Positions 33,040-43,285 of a stretch of 64,000 nucleotides of DNA are shown in pieces (the stretch's first letter is position 1; every line of letters begins with the position of its first letter). The DNA is from Semisulcospira habei (taxonomy: Eukaryota > Mollusca > Gastropoda > Semisulcospiridae), in contig BTPG01000001.1 of the NCBI GenBank assembly GCA_036245525.1, positions 175,273,182-175,337,181 of the forward strand. The letters are read 5' to 3'. A program made the position numbers and the translations under genes. Under the pieces are notes generated by a model. It was not told the DNA's origin and ran no database searches. It saw nothing but the letters and a program-made list of their open reading frames with translations.

Positions 33040-33910
33040 GTTGTTATTTCCCAACTAAAACTTTTCAGTCTACCCTTCTTTTCACAATCCGTGTGAGTCA
33101 TCATCATCATCATCAGTCCCTAGCCCGATTTGGGCGTTGGGGGGACTGAAAGGCAGCAGCCACAGACAGTGCTCTCCACTGAGTTCTATTTTGGGCGGTG
33201 GCCAGCAAGTCTGGCATCTCGAGTTCGTTCCATTCTTTTATGTTTGCGACCCAATTCTTTCTCTGACGACCTCGCCGGCGGCTTCCTTCGAGAGTGCCTT
33301 GGAGGATAGTCATGGACAGGGTGTTGTGTCGGGTCACATGGCCAAACCAAGCAAGCTTGCGCCGTTTCACGGTTGCCAGAAGGGGTTCATGTGGGCCCAC
33401 CAGGGAAGTGACGATGCTCCGTACATATTCGTTGGTCTTGTGCTCGCGGTACGAGATGCGGAGCAACTTCCTCAGGCACTTGTTCTCAAAGGCCTGGATT
33501 TTCTTTTCTGAGTCTGCAAGCAGTGTCCAAGTTTCACAGCCGTAGAGTAGAATAGACACTACGAGGGACTTGTAAAGCCTGTACTTGATGGTGAAGCTGG
33601 TGGAGTTGCTTCGCCAGATCCTGTCCAGCCTGGCCATTGCGGATGTTGCTGTACCTATCCTGATACGGATCTCTGCTATGCAACTACCGTCTTTGGACAA
33701 GGTGGCTCCCAAGTACTTGAAGCTATTGACCGTGTGAGTAAGCACATGTAACACAGGTTTTCTATTGCCGCTGGTGCGAGTCGGTGGAACTCTTCTATGC
33801 GCAAAGAAGAGAAGGGCACAAAAGTCCTTCATTTTCGACATGAAAACTTCACAATGTAGGCCTATGTTCGCCGTTTTGTCCAGCAATGTAAGGCAAACTT
33901 AAGAACATTT
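33040..33910. repeat. Interspersed repeat family G, copy 2, split by RTE fragment
   Basis: 33,060-33,098 and 33,732-33,910 together match family G copy 1. The break point is occupied by the RTE fragment at 33,099-33,731, flanked by GTGTGAGT. Confidence 0.65.
33099..33731 (-). mobile_element. RTE-type LINE, 5'-truncated 3' fragment with 8-bp TSD
   Basis: 633 bp on the minus strand, bounded by GTGTGAGT at 33,091-33,098 and 33,732-33,739. It encodes the C-terminal part of an RTE-type ORF2: VNSFKYLGATLSKDGSC, LYGCETWTLL, LRKLLRISYREHKTNEYV and a GRRRGRQRKNW block. The frame is open through to its stop at about 33,113, and the element ends in (GATGAT)n on its own strand (plus strand TCATCATCATCATC), the short tail usual for RTE elements. 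RT core and endonuclease are absent through 5' truncation. Confidence 0.85.
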
Positions 33911-34156
33911 ATTAAGGCTATACTGCAACATGTTGACTTTGTGTTCCTAAATTGCTTGTTGCACCCAAGAAATAATGAAATATATTTGTGCTTGATAAAA
34001 TTTGTATGTTTCATGTATTATTTACCTGTACATGTTTTGTAATTGTAATGCGGAATTATTTTGATAACCTGGCGTACGATAAATTAACATCAAGACTGAA
34101 CATCTCCGGCATGTCTTATGTATATTTAGCTTTTTACATTGGCTGGCAACGTACAT

Positions 34157-34237
34157 TTAACTCATTCGAGACGTGCCGCCTCCGGGCACGCGGCCTAAGG
34201 CCGCGTGTCCGGATGCGGCACGTCTCGAATGAGTTAT
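34157..34237 (+). mobile_element. Fully palindromic TTAA-type MITE (family E)
   Basis: TTAACTCATTCGAGACGTGC at the left and GCACGTCTCGAATGAGTTAT at the right are inverted copies, and the centre GCGGCCTAAGGCCGC is also palindromic. The 81-bp element is nearly all stem. A CATTGGCTGGCA / AGCTTTTTACAT context surrounds it. Confidence 0.8.
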
Positions 34238-34699
34238 AGCTTTTTACATGAAGCACAGGCACATCCCCAGTAAGTCTTTGTTGCTGTCGAGACGTTGAAC
34301 AGTGCCTTAATAAATAACCGCCAAGGAAACACTGTGCTTGCAGCCAGCGGCACTGTTCACAGTAGCATATAACACTCACTTTTTGCGGTGCCATACACTC
34401 AATGTTTATTGTACCGTTGGCTGCATGCACAAGGGGGTTAACCCGTCTAGTGTCAGTTGACGGAGACTGAGTTTCTGCAATCTTCTTACTGTAACACCAG
34501 ACAACTCTAGCTGTCCTAGGAACATGTATTCAAAGTGCCCCCTCCTATGCGGGATGTATATGATCGCCTTGTTCTTTACCTGTTTATTAATTTATCTGTG
34601 GGCTGGCGATTGGGTGTCTGATTATAGTGAGAGGAAGGGGATCTAACCGTTTGTATGTCTAGCACTGAATGATTCCCCTTGGTACGTTTAATTCAACTT

Positions 34700-34790
34700 G
34701 AAGTGGTTACAGCAAGAGGCATAGATCCTCATGAGCCCCCGCAACTGCGGGGGCTCATGAGGATCTATGCCTCTTGCTGAGACCAACTTG
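34700..34790 (+). mobile_element. Hairpin MITE family A (core)
   Basis: CAAGAGGCATAGATCCTCAT and its complement form a perfect stem of about 36 bases around GCAACTGC. Further flank (GACCAACTTGTATCCAGG, then CGTTCTGTGGCAGG) is that of family A, ending near 34,870. The left end is diverged. Confidence 0.75.
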
Positions 34791-34943
34791 TATCCAGGCT
34801 CGTTGGACAGTTGCGGCCGTTGTTGAACGAACAAACGTTTCAGAAACAAACTGTGCGTTCTGTGGCAGGGGCCGAGGGGTTCAACCAATGGACGCCACTC
34901 TTTATCCCCATGTCTGTTGAAGTTTGTCAAAGGTTTACATAAT

Positions 34944-37307
34944 CTAAGTGGTAGAGGATTTTGCTACGAAGAAGAGGGCCGCGGATGCTACCGAAAGGAC
35001 ACAGGCGATGATCGTCAGAATAAACCCGTAGCCATATGAAGTGGGTAAATTCGCCTCTCCAGCGTAGACTGCGAACTCGATCAGCATGCAAAAGGCTGAA
35101 ATCACAGAGAGAGTTTTCGTTAACCCCTTAACTACTGGGGAGGAGGGGGGGCAAAGAGTACGCAACCCTGCTGCAAGAGACATAAACCCTCATGAGCCCC
35201 CGGAATCGCGGGGGCTGAGGGGGGGGGGGGGAGGGCTTATGGCGATTTGTGTCTCTTGTTAGTCCTATGTTCTGTACGCCTAATTTTGGCCCGTTTATAC
35301 CCGTGTTCTTCATGCGAATGTCGGTCAGTGTGCAGTCGCTTCAGACGCGAAATTCGTGATCACTGGCAGCGGAGGGGTTAAAGATAAAAAACAGTAAAAC
35401 AATTCTGATTTCTCATTCGTAACCCACCGTATAAAAATGTGAGCCTAAAGAATGCATTGCAGATGAAAATCATGTGTATATTACAAGGAGGCAAGACGAG
35501 GAAGCCTTATCCCCGTGTATTGAATTGCAGCATTCGTGAACCACAATCAAAGCACAGGTCATAGTTGAGAATTATATCCTCGTTACAAAAAGTGGTTTAC
35601 CTGCAGCACCAGACAGGATCGCAGCCACGAGACTCCAGAGCTTGGTGTCCTCTATAAAGAAATGGAGAGCGGCCATCGCAACGGCTCCCAAAACAGCAAG
35701 CAAGCCGAGGATGGAGAAAGCTTGCACAGCTTTAAACCAATCTGCAACAGAAAGCACGCCAAAAGAGTTGAAGAGCTACAATGCTGGCGAACGAACTCAT
35801 CCAATGTAGACATTTAAGGAAGTAAATATCAAATTTCAAGATATTTTTACAGAAATTACTGACACAAATGCGGGCCAGCTGGCATTTTCCCAAGTGGCCA
35901 ATGTGAACACTCCAATTTATGTTTCCTCGGAGGTTCTTTTCTAACTGTTAAGAAATAATCCTAAACTGAGATACTCAGTTCGAGACCGGAAGATCTTTTG
36001 CGTGCATTGATTTCTGTGGTCATATGAAAGGTCAGCTTCCACCGACGTCATTTGTCGCACAGTAAGCTCAGACGTAATCAGAAGCTCAAAACATGTTTGC
36101 CAATATGCTTCTCCCCCCTCCCCCCCCCCCAGTCCACCCTACCCCCCACTACCCCTTCCTAGGAATGTGTAACCTTTATGCTCTTTGTCATATGTATATG
36201 CAAACCGTAGAGCCAAGTCACAGCATGGGATTCCCCCACCTGGGTCTGCCCTGGGGGACCTGGGTGGGGTTAGGTACTTTTTAGTTCCCAGGGTCACCCT
36301 GGTCAGCCCCACAGGGTGAGTTTTTCTCTCTATTCTGGGGCATGTGTTTCTGTCTACCCTTTGTCCATTCACCTGTATTTGCCTTTTTAAAACTCTCCCT
36401 ACTGTCTGCACTGCCTGTAGCTCTTGATATTGGATGTGTGTTGCTAAATGGTCTTAGCTTTATTTAGGCCCCATGTGTTAGGTTTATTTAACGTATTTGA
36501 CCAGATGGCGACATACATTCAATGTTCTGTTTATTTATTTTTTTTCACAAGCAGTGCAGGCACGTCCTGAGAAAGCCTTGTTGCTGTCGGGACGTTAAGC
36601 AATGTACAATCAATCAATCAATCACAGCATGGGATTGGAAGATTGAAATGGCGTCCCTGAAGAGAATGTGAACAGTGCGTAATAACTACCAGATGCATGT
36701 GTTTTCAAATAAACCAAGATGTATGTAAAGTTATCAAACGATCATGTACACATTAAATCACTTTTGCAGTGATTTCATTTTACTTTCATTTTAAGCTTTT
36801 CATTTTTATTGTGACCACTGACACCTAGACTTTATTTTCAGGCCCATGAAAGTCAACTTTTTCAAACTTTCTGCTCTGGGGAAATACATTACTCGAAATG
36901 AAAAAGTAAAATACTTGAAAAATAACATGAAATGCAAAATATTATTAGATGCAGCAGAATCACCCAATGCACAAAAGGCCATCGGGCCGACGTCGGCCGC
37001 CGTTGACCCGCGCACAGCCGTGCGCGGGCCAACGGCGGCCGACGTTGGCTCGATGGCTTTTGCGCACCGGGCACTGATTAGCAGAATACGTTGCGGGAAA
37101 CTTACCGTCGTACGCGTCAATAGATCCACACACAGTTATCACGCGCAAACCATCATAACCGAGTACGCACGCACGAAACAGGCCGCTGCCGTAGTCTCCG
37201 GACACTACCCAACCTGTCCCTGCGATGCCCACAATTTGGAAGATGAGAGCCAACACCAGACAACCGGAAGCGATCAGAACATGGATTTTGGGCAGCTTAA
37301 ACGCCAT
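34944..37307 (-). CDS. Claudin/PMP22-like four-TM protein, three exons
   Basis: Exons (minus strand): 37,307-37,106 with ATG, 35,741-35,601, and 35,095-34,944 ending in TAG. Donors GGTAAG and GGTAAAC, acceptors TTGCAG and TTTCAG. Phases join as 1/1 without any stop, giving about 164 residues. Four hydrophobic segments: residues about 9-31 (LIASGCLVLALIFQIVG), 70-90 (AVQAFSILGLLAVLGAVAMA), 98-122 (LWSLVAAILSGAAAFCMLIE) and 137-160 (GFILTIIACVLSVASAALFF). Loop 1 has W33, GLFRAC and a later C, resembling the W-GLW-C-C signature of claudins and PMP22/EMP relatives, and is short. The expected role is in a membrane junction or as a small tetraspan protein; the exact family is inferred. Intron 2 contains a MITE 24 bases from the acceptor and intron 1 a hairpin 40 bases from the donor. 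Confidence 0.82.
35120..35381 (-). mobile_element. Hairpin MITE family A inside claudin-like intron 2
   Basis: TTAACCCCTT at 35,120 and GGAGGGGTTAA ending at 35,381 are inverted ends with TTAA on both sides. The core stem is TAAACCCTCATGAGCCCCC with a partly matching right arm expanded by a G run (35,219-35,231). On the gene's strand it ends 24 bases before the acceptor AG at 35,097-35,096. Confidence 0.8.
36555..36622 (+). repeat. Retroelement 3' end with (AATC)n tail
   Basis: CAGGCACGTCCTGAG, then CTTGTTGCTGTCGGGACGTTAA, then three to four AATC repeats. A diverged match lies at 34,253-34,305 (CAGGCACATCCCCAG, CTTTGTTGCTGTCGAGACG). This looks like the 3' end of a SINE or LINE of which only the end remains. 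Confidence 0.6.
36969..37065 (+). mobile_element. GC-rich hairpin MITE (family C) in claudin-like intron 1
   Basis: Arms CACAAAAGGCCATCGGGCCG / CGGCCGACGTTGGCTCGATGG and inner GCCGCCGTTGACCCGCGCAC / GTGCGCGGGCCAACGGCGGC form a stem of about 46 bp. It starts 40 bases after the exon 1 donor on the gene strand. Relatives occur at 61,083-61,177 and, in half form, about 40,985-41,030. Confidence 0.75.
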
Positions 37308-38113
37308 TTTCTTTGTTTCGAAAACTTCCTTTCACAGCATAAACTGTTTTGTGCACATTCAACTTAGACTGCGTGTAAAGTTACAGCTCAAAGTTCAACA
37401 GCATTAACTCCTACACTATCTGTTTCGTCAAAGCCTGAGGTCAGCACTTTATTTTAACTAAACTATTTTCTGTACAGTTCAGCTTGTGTTTGCTCCCTGT
37501 ATTAATTCTTTTGAAGAGGCAAATTTAATCGAACCGTGTGGGTATGTTTTAGAATGGAATAGCCCTGTCCGAAATCTGTATGCCTGTCAGTTTTGAAACT
37601 CAAGCTGAGCAGTTTCCCTCGAAGCACTCCAGATTTTTTTATTCTGTCCAATTCACGATAACCTGTATAGAAAGAAAAATAAGATCACAATGTCAATCAC
37701 TTTTTGTGTGAACAGATAAAACACGTTGATTTGTTTAAAACACAATTTTCCTTTTTCTTTCAGACTGAAGCACAACTCCAATGCCCCATTTCCTTCAGTA
37801 AGAGCACGTAGGCCACTACAAATTCATATTCAACGTAGAAGATACCCTCCTTCCTCTGCACTGCCCTCCTTCCTCCCCTCTTGCCCCCCCCCCCTCCCAC
37901 CTCCCCGCCTTTCTTTCCACTTTCCCCTCTCACACCTAATTCCCTCACTAAATTAATCCTTTTCATTCTGAGACACTACTGCCTGAAATTAATTTGACGC
38001 TATTCTGGCACCACCCTTGAACTAAAATGATTGATCTATCTCCTAATCTATAATGTAGCCTTCATAGGACAATAAGCAAGTTTTTAAAAAAATCAGCCTC
38101 AAGATGTAATGGG
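37308..38113. other. Upstream of claudin-like gene; no coding sequence seen
   Basis: Should contain the gene's 5' UTR and promoter, but I see no convincing core motif. A pyrimidine tract (37,848-37,930) is present, and a decayed family B MITE half (GACGCTATTCTGGCACC) lies at about 37,996-38,050. Confidence 0.4.
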
Positions 38114-38393
38114 TTAAAGATTTGCACTGAGAGTAGGCGCACTAACTCTAACGGACTGGGGTTGATTACTGATCATTACGAAGGCGTTCGTCGCGTTGAT
38201 GTTACACAGTTCTGTAGTTCCTGCGCGTGAACCCTCGTACGTCCGGTACAAGCTCGATGTAGATTGTGCCGTGCGTGCGAGGGTTCCCGTGAAGAAAACG
38301 CTGGTGTTATAGTAGTTCCATCCGGGTGACGCGCGTGTCATCACCATACTCGACTGACACGTACACCACCCGGATGTCACGGGGTCGACTTTA
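38114..38393 (-). CDS. Possible terminal exon of an unidentified minus-strand gene
   Basis: A stop-free frame runs from an AG acceptor at 38,395-38,394 to TAA at 38,114-38,116, about 92 codons. It is clearly richer in C and G than its surroundings. The product would have CTCQSS, a Ser/Thr-rich middle and CNINATNAF with potential N-glycosylation sites (NTS, NAT), suggesting an extracellular C-terminus. The acceptor tract is AT-rich and weak, and I recognise no family. The earlier exons would lie above 38,400 but none was found in this window. Confidence 0.3.
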
Positions 38394-38532
38394 CTAAAAT
38401 GTATTTTCTATTTCAACTTCATATGATAAAGTGAGCAAAGCAGTACAAAACAACAAAATCAACAACACTGGGAAAATCAACTTTGATATGCACATGTATC
38501 GGGAAGGAATGCTGTTGGTCTCACTACAGACT

Positions 38533-38535
<3 letters not shown>

Positions 38536-38613
<78 letters not shown>
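38536..38613 (+). repeat. (CAAT)n microsatellite
   Basis: About 19 CAAT/AATC tetramers with one substitution near the end. This may be the tail of a retroelement of the kind seen at 36,555-36,622, but no body was found on either side. 38,614-39,410 shows no gene. Confidence 0.9.
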
Positions 38614-38616
<3 letters not shown>

Positions 38617-39410
38617 ATCAGTCGTGCTTCAATATACAGTATTGTAAATAAGAGAGTGTGAATTATGCATCGTCTGTTTTCGAATTGCGGGAAGAGGTCG
38701 TTACGGTCGTCCCTGCTTTTGCTTAAAGAAGTATAGGTCGTTTGACATCGAAGCGCACAGCGTTTTTAACAAATATCTCCACAAGAACCACTTTTCTATA
38801 CCGATCTTAGAACAAGTATCGTTCAGTGTCAGATGTCCTAATACGATTTACTTTTAGGAAACTCGAACAATGTGTCAGTTTTGCCTGTACAGTCGTAAAC
38901 ATTCGTTGTTGGTTTTTTTTTCATGAAATGACTGATTTTATATCCCTGGATGTGCCCCAGAAATATCAAACCAGTTTAAGGATGATTCATTTTCACGTGA
39001 ATTGGCCAAGTTTTTAAACCTGAATCAACGCAGGCATACATGAAGTCTGCATGCTTGGCCTCGACATTGAAATCTGCCGGGGCTCTATTATTGGTATTAA
39101 AATGGCTTGTTCTAGTATTTTCACCAAATTTTTATGACTCTACAGCAAACTCGGCAAATAATAGGCGTTCAGTACAATTATTGCATATTACATCAATTGC
39201 CGCTAAATGCTATTTGTTCTTAACGTGGTACAGAAAAGTGTTTCTTTGCGGAGATATTTGGGGAAATGGGTTGAAACGTGCGGTCCGATGTCAAACGGCC
39301 TGTTCATTAGGTAGTAGTCGTTTACTGTCTGTAAGTTTTACCCCCCCCCCTCCCCACCCCCCCACACCTTTAACAAAGCATAAACTAGAACAGCATTTTT
39401 TTTTAGGCAT

Positions 39411-39622
39411 TTAACCCCTTCACTGCCGAGAAAACGTGAACACGATCCAACCGCAAGAGACATAGATCCTCATGAGCCCCCGCGATTGCGGGGGCTCATG
39501 AGAATCTATGCCTCTTGATGAGACCAATTGTTTTCATGTGTCTAGGACGGTGTTGGCTTTTGGTCGTTGAATGAACCAAGATTTCAGAAACAGAAATGTC
39601 CGTACAGTGGCAGGGAAGGGGT
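39411..39622 (+). mobile_element. Hairpin MITE family A
   Basis: The left end TTAACCCCTTCACTGCCGAG and the right end GTGGCAGGGAAGGGG are inverted repeats. The stem CATAGATCCTCATGAGCCCC with its complement lies at 39,459-39,511. The right TTAA has mutated. Confidence 0.82.
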
Positions 39623-41234
39623 ATGGCAGTGTAATCAATTATATAAACGAAACAACAGTCATATTATTACAAATAGTGCTTAGACAATTTTGTTCACCGA
39701 ATATGTTGATGGGTGGAGCCCGGCATGCGAGGTGAACCGAGCACCAAATAACATACGAGGTTCACCGAGCACTCCGGTTCCATCAAATAACAATACGAGG
39801 TGAACAACTTGATTCACGAGAGCCCTATTGGCTAAACAGTTTATACCACGTGCCCCCTTCGACTCACTATTTTTGTGGACTGAAATGTGACCAAAACAGC
39901 CTTCAACGTGGACGCACTCCGCCGCATGTCATACACGTGACTCTTCGAAAATCATAGAAATGTGCTTCAGATGCCAGCAAACTCGATAATTATCTGTTAG
40001 GCCAATCCGATATTTCAGAAGAAAAACTTGCTAACCTGCTTCTGTCACAATTTCCTTCAAATCACTGTAGACATTTGCACACCACTCCTGTTTTCTATGA
40101 AAAAAAGCCTATACCTAACGTCAAACTCTAATTTTAAAGTTGAAACGACGCACATCGGTCATTTCAAGTCTTGTTACGTCATTATTTACTTCAGCCTGTG
40201 CTCATGCTCAGTCATCGGTGCATTTTTGTGTGTGTTCTTGTTGCTAGGTACATTGAAGGTTGCTAGGTAGATCCAACACTGGTAATCCACACCAGAAAAT
40301 GCCCTGCGAGTGGTATAGAAATACTCACATGTATTCACAGTAACAAATGATCTTCATATGTATGTTTTCCCATCAATATCAAGCTTATTTCTGCAAGATA
40401 CAAAAATTGATTCTTACTGTGATTTGTACAGGTGGTCCGAGAGAATCTTCACGTGAGAATGGAAGAATTATCTGAGATGGCTTCAAAGCTGTTATCTGAG
40501 AAATGTCTCCCGCTCAGGGCGGGTATACAGATATTTATACCACTGCACGTGTCATGGAGATGCCGGTCACATGACCCGGATCTGTTGAATATGCATCGAA
40601 ATAAGAGTTTGTTGAAATGTTCAGCGGTGTACGTGACAGAAAAGTTCGCAGACCTGTTGTCAAGCCTTTATCGCATGTTTGCTTTGTTGCCAATGTACAG
40701 ACATTATCTTGGAAAAGTGGACTATTGCAAACACTCTGTCTTGTACTAAATCTGCGTGCAGGTGAAGTCGGAAAATTTTGATATGTACAGTAACAACTTG
40801 CCTTATCATTCGCAGGTCCAGACCAGGAGACTTTAATTTCAAGAATGCAAAATGGGATACTGAAACAACGAAGCAAGCAAGCAAGCAACTAACCAAAAGA
40901 AAAGACATAAAAAGAAGAAAAAAGGAAAAGAAACGCGAATATTTTTCTGTTACCCCCTTTTTTCCCCTCACTTTCCCAGTGCGCAAATGCCATCCAGCCG
41001 ACGTACGTCGGCCCGATGACCTTTTTCTCTTTGAGTTCTTTTTCTATTCTGAATTCGAGCCCCAAGAACATTTGCAAGGAAAGTTGCTGCGCTTTACAAG
41101 CGGATTTGAATTGGACTGGACTGGACTGAACTGGGCTGGACTGGATTTGAAACGAAAAGGAAACAGCATTTCGCAATGTTTTCCCTGGAACAGATAACGA
41201 TGTTTTCCCTGGAACAGATAACGAAACAAAAAGC
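39623..41234. other. Non-coding; short frame at 40,432 not supported
   Basis: No gene seen. 40,985-41,030 is a half-size family C hairpin (AGCCGACGTACGTCGGC). A short tandem tract with repeated GGACTGGACTG lies at 41,110-41,150, and GTTTTCCCTGGAACAGATAA is repeated twice at 41,178-41,222. Confidence 0.45.
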
Positions 41235-41336
41235 TTAATCCTTTTGCAATCGGTAGCGCTTTTTGTCGCGATGATTCCTGCAGAAATCATAGAGACAAAA
41301 AGCTCCACCGACAGCCAAAGGATTAACTCATTCTAC
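41235..41336 (+). mobile_element. Hairpin MITE family D, shares a TTAA with its neighbour
   Basis: TTAATCCTTTTGCAATCGGT at the left and ACCGACAGCCAAAGGATTAA at the right, with inner arms GCGCTTTTTGTC and GACAAAAAGCT. TTAA is at both ends; the right TTAA (41,333-41,336) is also the left TTAA of the next MITE. Confidence 0.8.
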
Positions 41337-41506
41337 CCCAGACACACCTCAGCAAGATATGGATCGACCATGATAGCTATGGGCGCCAAGCTATTCTGGC
41401 ATCACCCTTGAACTATCATGGTCGATCTGTGTCCTGCACTGCAATGCAGTCTTGAAAGGACAACGGCAAAATGTAAGGATTTCGGTGTTGGGGTAGAATG
41501 GGTTAA
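41333..41506 (+). mobile_element. Hairpin MITE family B, TTAA ends
   Basis: TTAACTCATTCTACCCCA at the left and TGGGGTAGAATGGGTTAA-like end at the right (TTAA 41,503-41,506). The inner arms GGATCGACCATGATAG and CTATCATGGTCGATC are kept, but the core (GGCGCCAAGCTATTCTGGC) has lost one arm. Confidence 0.8.
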
Positions 41507-41710
41507 GGCAACTATAAATCTGACGTTGCCCTATTAACTGCTTGTAAAATGACACATTCACTGGCAACTTGAGATAAAGAGCTGTTTTCGCTTGTAACAA
41601 AATACGATTTTCTTACTGCTGTCTTTTTAACAGGTTCTGGTTTGACTGTCACTGAATCAAGGGTTCCCAAAAAGACCACACAATGACACGAATTTTAAAA
41701 TTTTATATAT

Positions 41711-41924
41711 TTAACCCCTTCTCTGCCACATTACGTACACAGAACGCACATTTTCGTTTCTGAAATCTTGGTTCATTCAACGACCAAAAGCCAAAACCGT
41801 GCATATAAATTGGTTCCATCAAGAGGCATAGATCCTCCTGAGCCCCCGCAGTTGCGGGGGCTCATGAAGATCTATGCCGCTTGCATTTGGATCGTGTTCA
41901 TTTTCTCGGCAGTGAAGGGGTTAA
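41711..41924 (+). mobile_element. Hairpin MITE family A, best-preserved copy
   Basis: A 214-bp element from TTAACCCCTTCTCTGCC to GGCAGTGAAGGGGTTAA, with TTAA on both sides. The central stem is AGAGGCATAGATCCTCCTGA with its complement around GCAGTTGCGG (41,819-41,884). It has no open frame of its own. Ends starting with CCC after TTAA are typical of piggyBac-type elements; the assignment is inferred. Confidence 0.87.
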
Positions 41925-42624
41925 TCTATTGTATTCAGGAATGTTATAATGACTGTCAGATTGAGTGTAGTCAAGACGCATGGACGAGGGGCGCTCGATA
42001 TGTATCTGGATGCTCTTCACCTGGAGAAGTAGGGTCTTCAAATACAATGTCCCAGAAAACATCACGATTGCAGGACGAACAACTCGCAGTTTCAAGTGCT
42101 TCGACATACGGTTGTAACGGCTTCCAAAGTACACATCTCTGCGTGTCTCCAAGATGTAGCTCTCTGTGTGATTTTTGAGCAAAGAGCAACAATGGCTTTC
42201 ACAACAAGCGAATAGTAAATAGAAACATTTAGTCTTGTTTTTTTGGGACACATGAGCCTTCTTTATTGCTAAAACGTTGAATCGATTGACTGCATTGAAA
42301 ACGCGTAGGCAGGATCTTCAAAACGATACCCCTAATATTGTCTTCAGCTCATTCAATGACACAATTCTTCCAAAAATGTTAACCAATAAAAGTTGGACTG
42401 TAGACTGTGAGGTACACTAATACCTTACACATAACTTGAGAAAAGCCAAAATGATCTGTCTGACACAAGATTTAAACAGCAAACTAGCAAGGGTGACCCT
42501 CTGACAGAGACGCCAAGTGGAGAGATGTTAGGGGTGTGAGGTGTCATAAATTGTTGAAGTAATTCAGTAGTTATTTTCCTAAACTGTTACTGGCCCCATT
42601 GAGGTGCACAGCATTATACACAGT
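41925..42624. other. Non-coding, no gene seen
   Basis: No conserved frame, hairpin or tandem repeat found. Confidence 0.45.
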
Positions 42625-42880
42625 TTAACCCCTTCCCTGCCACTGTATGTACACGGTACGCACAGTCTGTACGTACACTGTATGTACAGTTTTATTTCTG
42701 AAATCTTGCTTCATTCAAAGATCTAAAGCCAACACCGTCCAAGAAACATCCATATAAATTGGTCTCAGCAAGAGGCATAGATCCGCATGAGCCCCCACAT
42801 TCGCGCCGTATGTACGTATGTATGTGCGTATGTATGTATGTATGTGCGTATGTATGTGTGTGCGTATGTATGTAAACAAG
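42625..42880 (+). mobile_element. Family A MITE left half running into (GTAT)n
   Basis: TTAACCCCTTCCCTGCCACT at 42,625, then the family A left flank and the left arm AGAGGCATAGATCCGCATGA. After the inner CCCCCACATTCGCG it changes at about 42,806 into a GTAT/GTGC tetranucleotide tract (to 42,880). The right arm is lost. Confidence 0.7.
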
Positions 42881-42889
42881 AGAATCTCC

Positions 42890-43254
42890 GATATTTCTGT
42901 ACACACAAGCTTGAAACTTGGCGAAATACCTTCTTAAGTGGGTGGCTAAAAGAGCCTCCGAGCATATTGTAATTCAATGTCTCATTGAAGACATAAACAA
43001 CCGTTTATAGGAAGTCGGTTGACCCAGATTATATTATCCGTAATATTTGTCATATTTACTTGAACTTTTGCATATAGCTAGTTTGGAGAAAGACATTGGG
43101 ATGAATTCGTTAGCCAGTTTTGTATCCTTTCAACTTCTTTAGTAAAATTCAGAAAAGAATTCGTACACTAAAATAAAAACTTTACTTTTAGAGAAAGTCA
43201 GACAGTGGCGGTGACGTAAAAGAGGCAACTCCGTCACCACGCAGACACTGACAT
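42890..43254. repeat. Composite repeat J/F, copy 1, left part
   Basis: This stretch is the reverse complement of 54,092-54,150 plus 52,790-53,072. Shared landmarks: GGTGGCTAAAAGAGCCTCCG, GACATAAACAACCGTTTATA, GCTAGTTTGGAGAAAGACATTG-like text, and GAGAAAGTCAGACAGTGGCG. It is cut at 43,254 by LINE K and continues at 47,264. The class is unknown; it holds no frame. Confidence 0.75.
43242..43254 (-). other. Target-site duplication at LINE K 3' end
   Basis: CAGACACTGACAT (plus strand) is repeated at 47,251-47,263. It brackets LINE K exactly. Confidence 0.88.
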
Positions 43255-43285
43255 CTCTCTTGGCTTGACTTCGCGAACGAAGATT

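Noticed and set aside
38431..38661. Asn/Gln/Ser/Ile repeat protein
   Set aside because: Translation of the (CAAT)n microsatellite.
40432..40749. Possible exon after a TTTGTACAG acceptor
   Set aside because: No donor, no recognisable protein and no neighbouring exon joined in phase.
41768..42178. 136-codon frame
   Set aside because: Begins inside a family A MITE and reads out of it; the MITE part recurs elsewhere without the rest.
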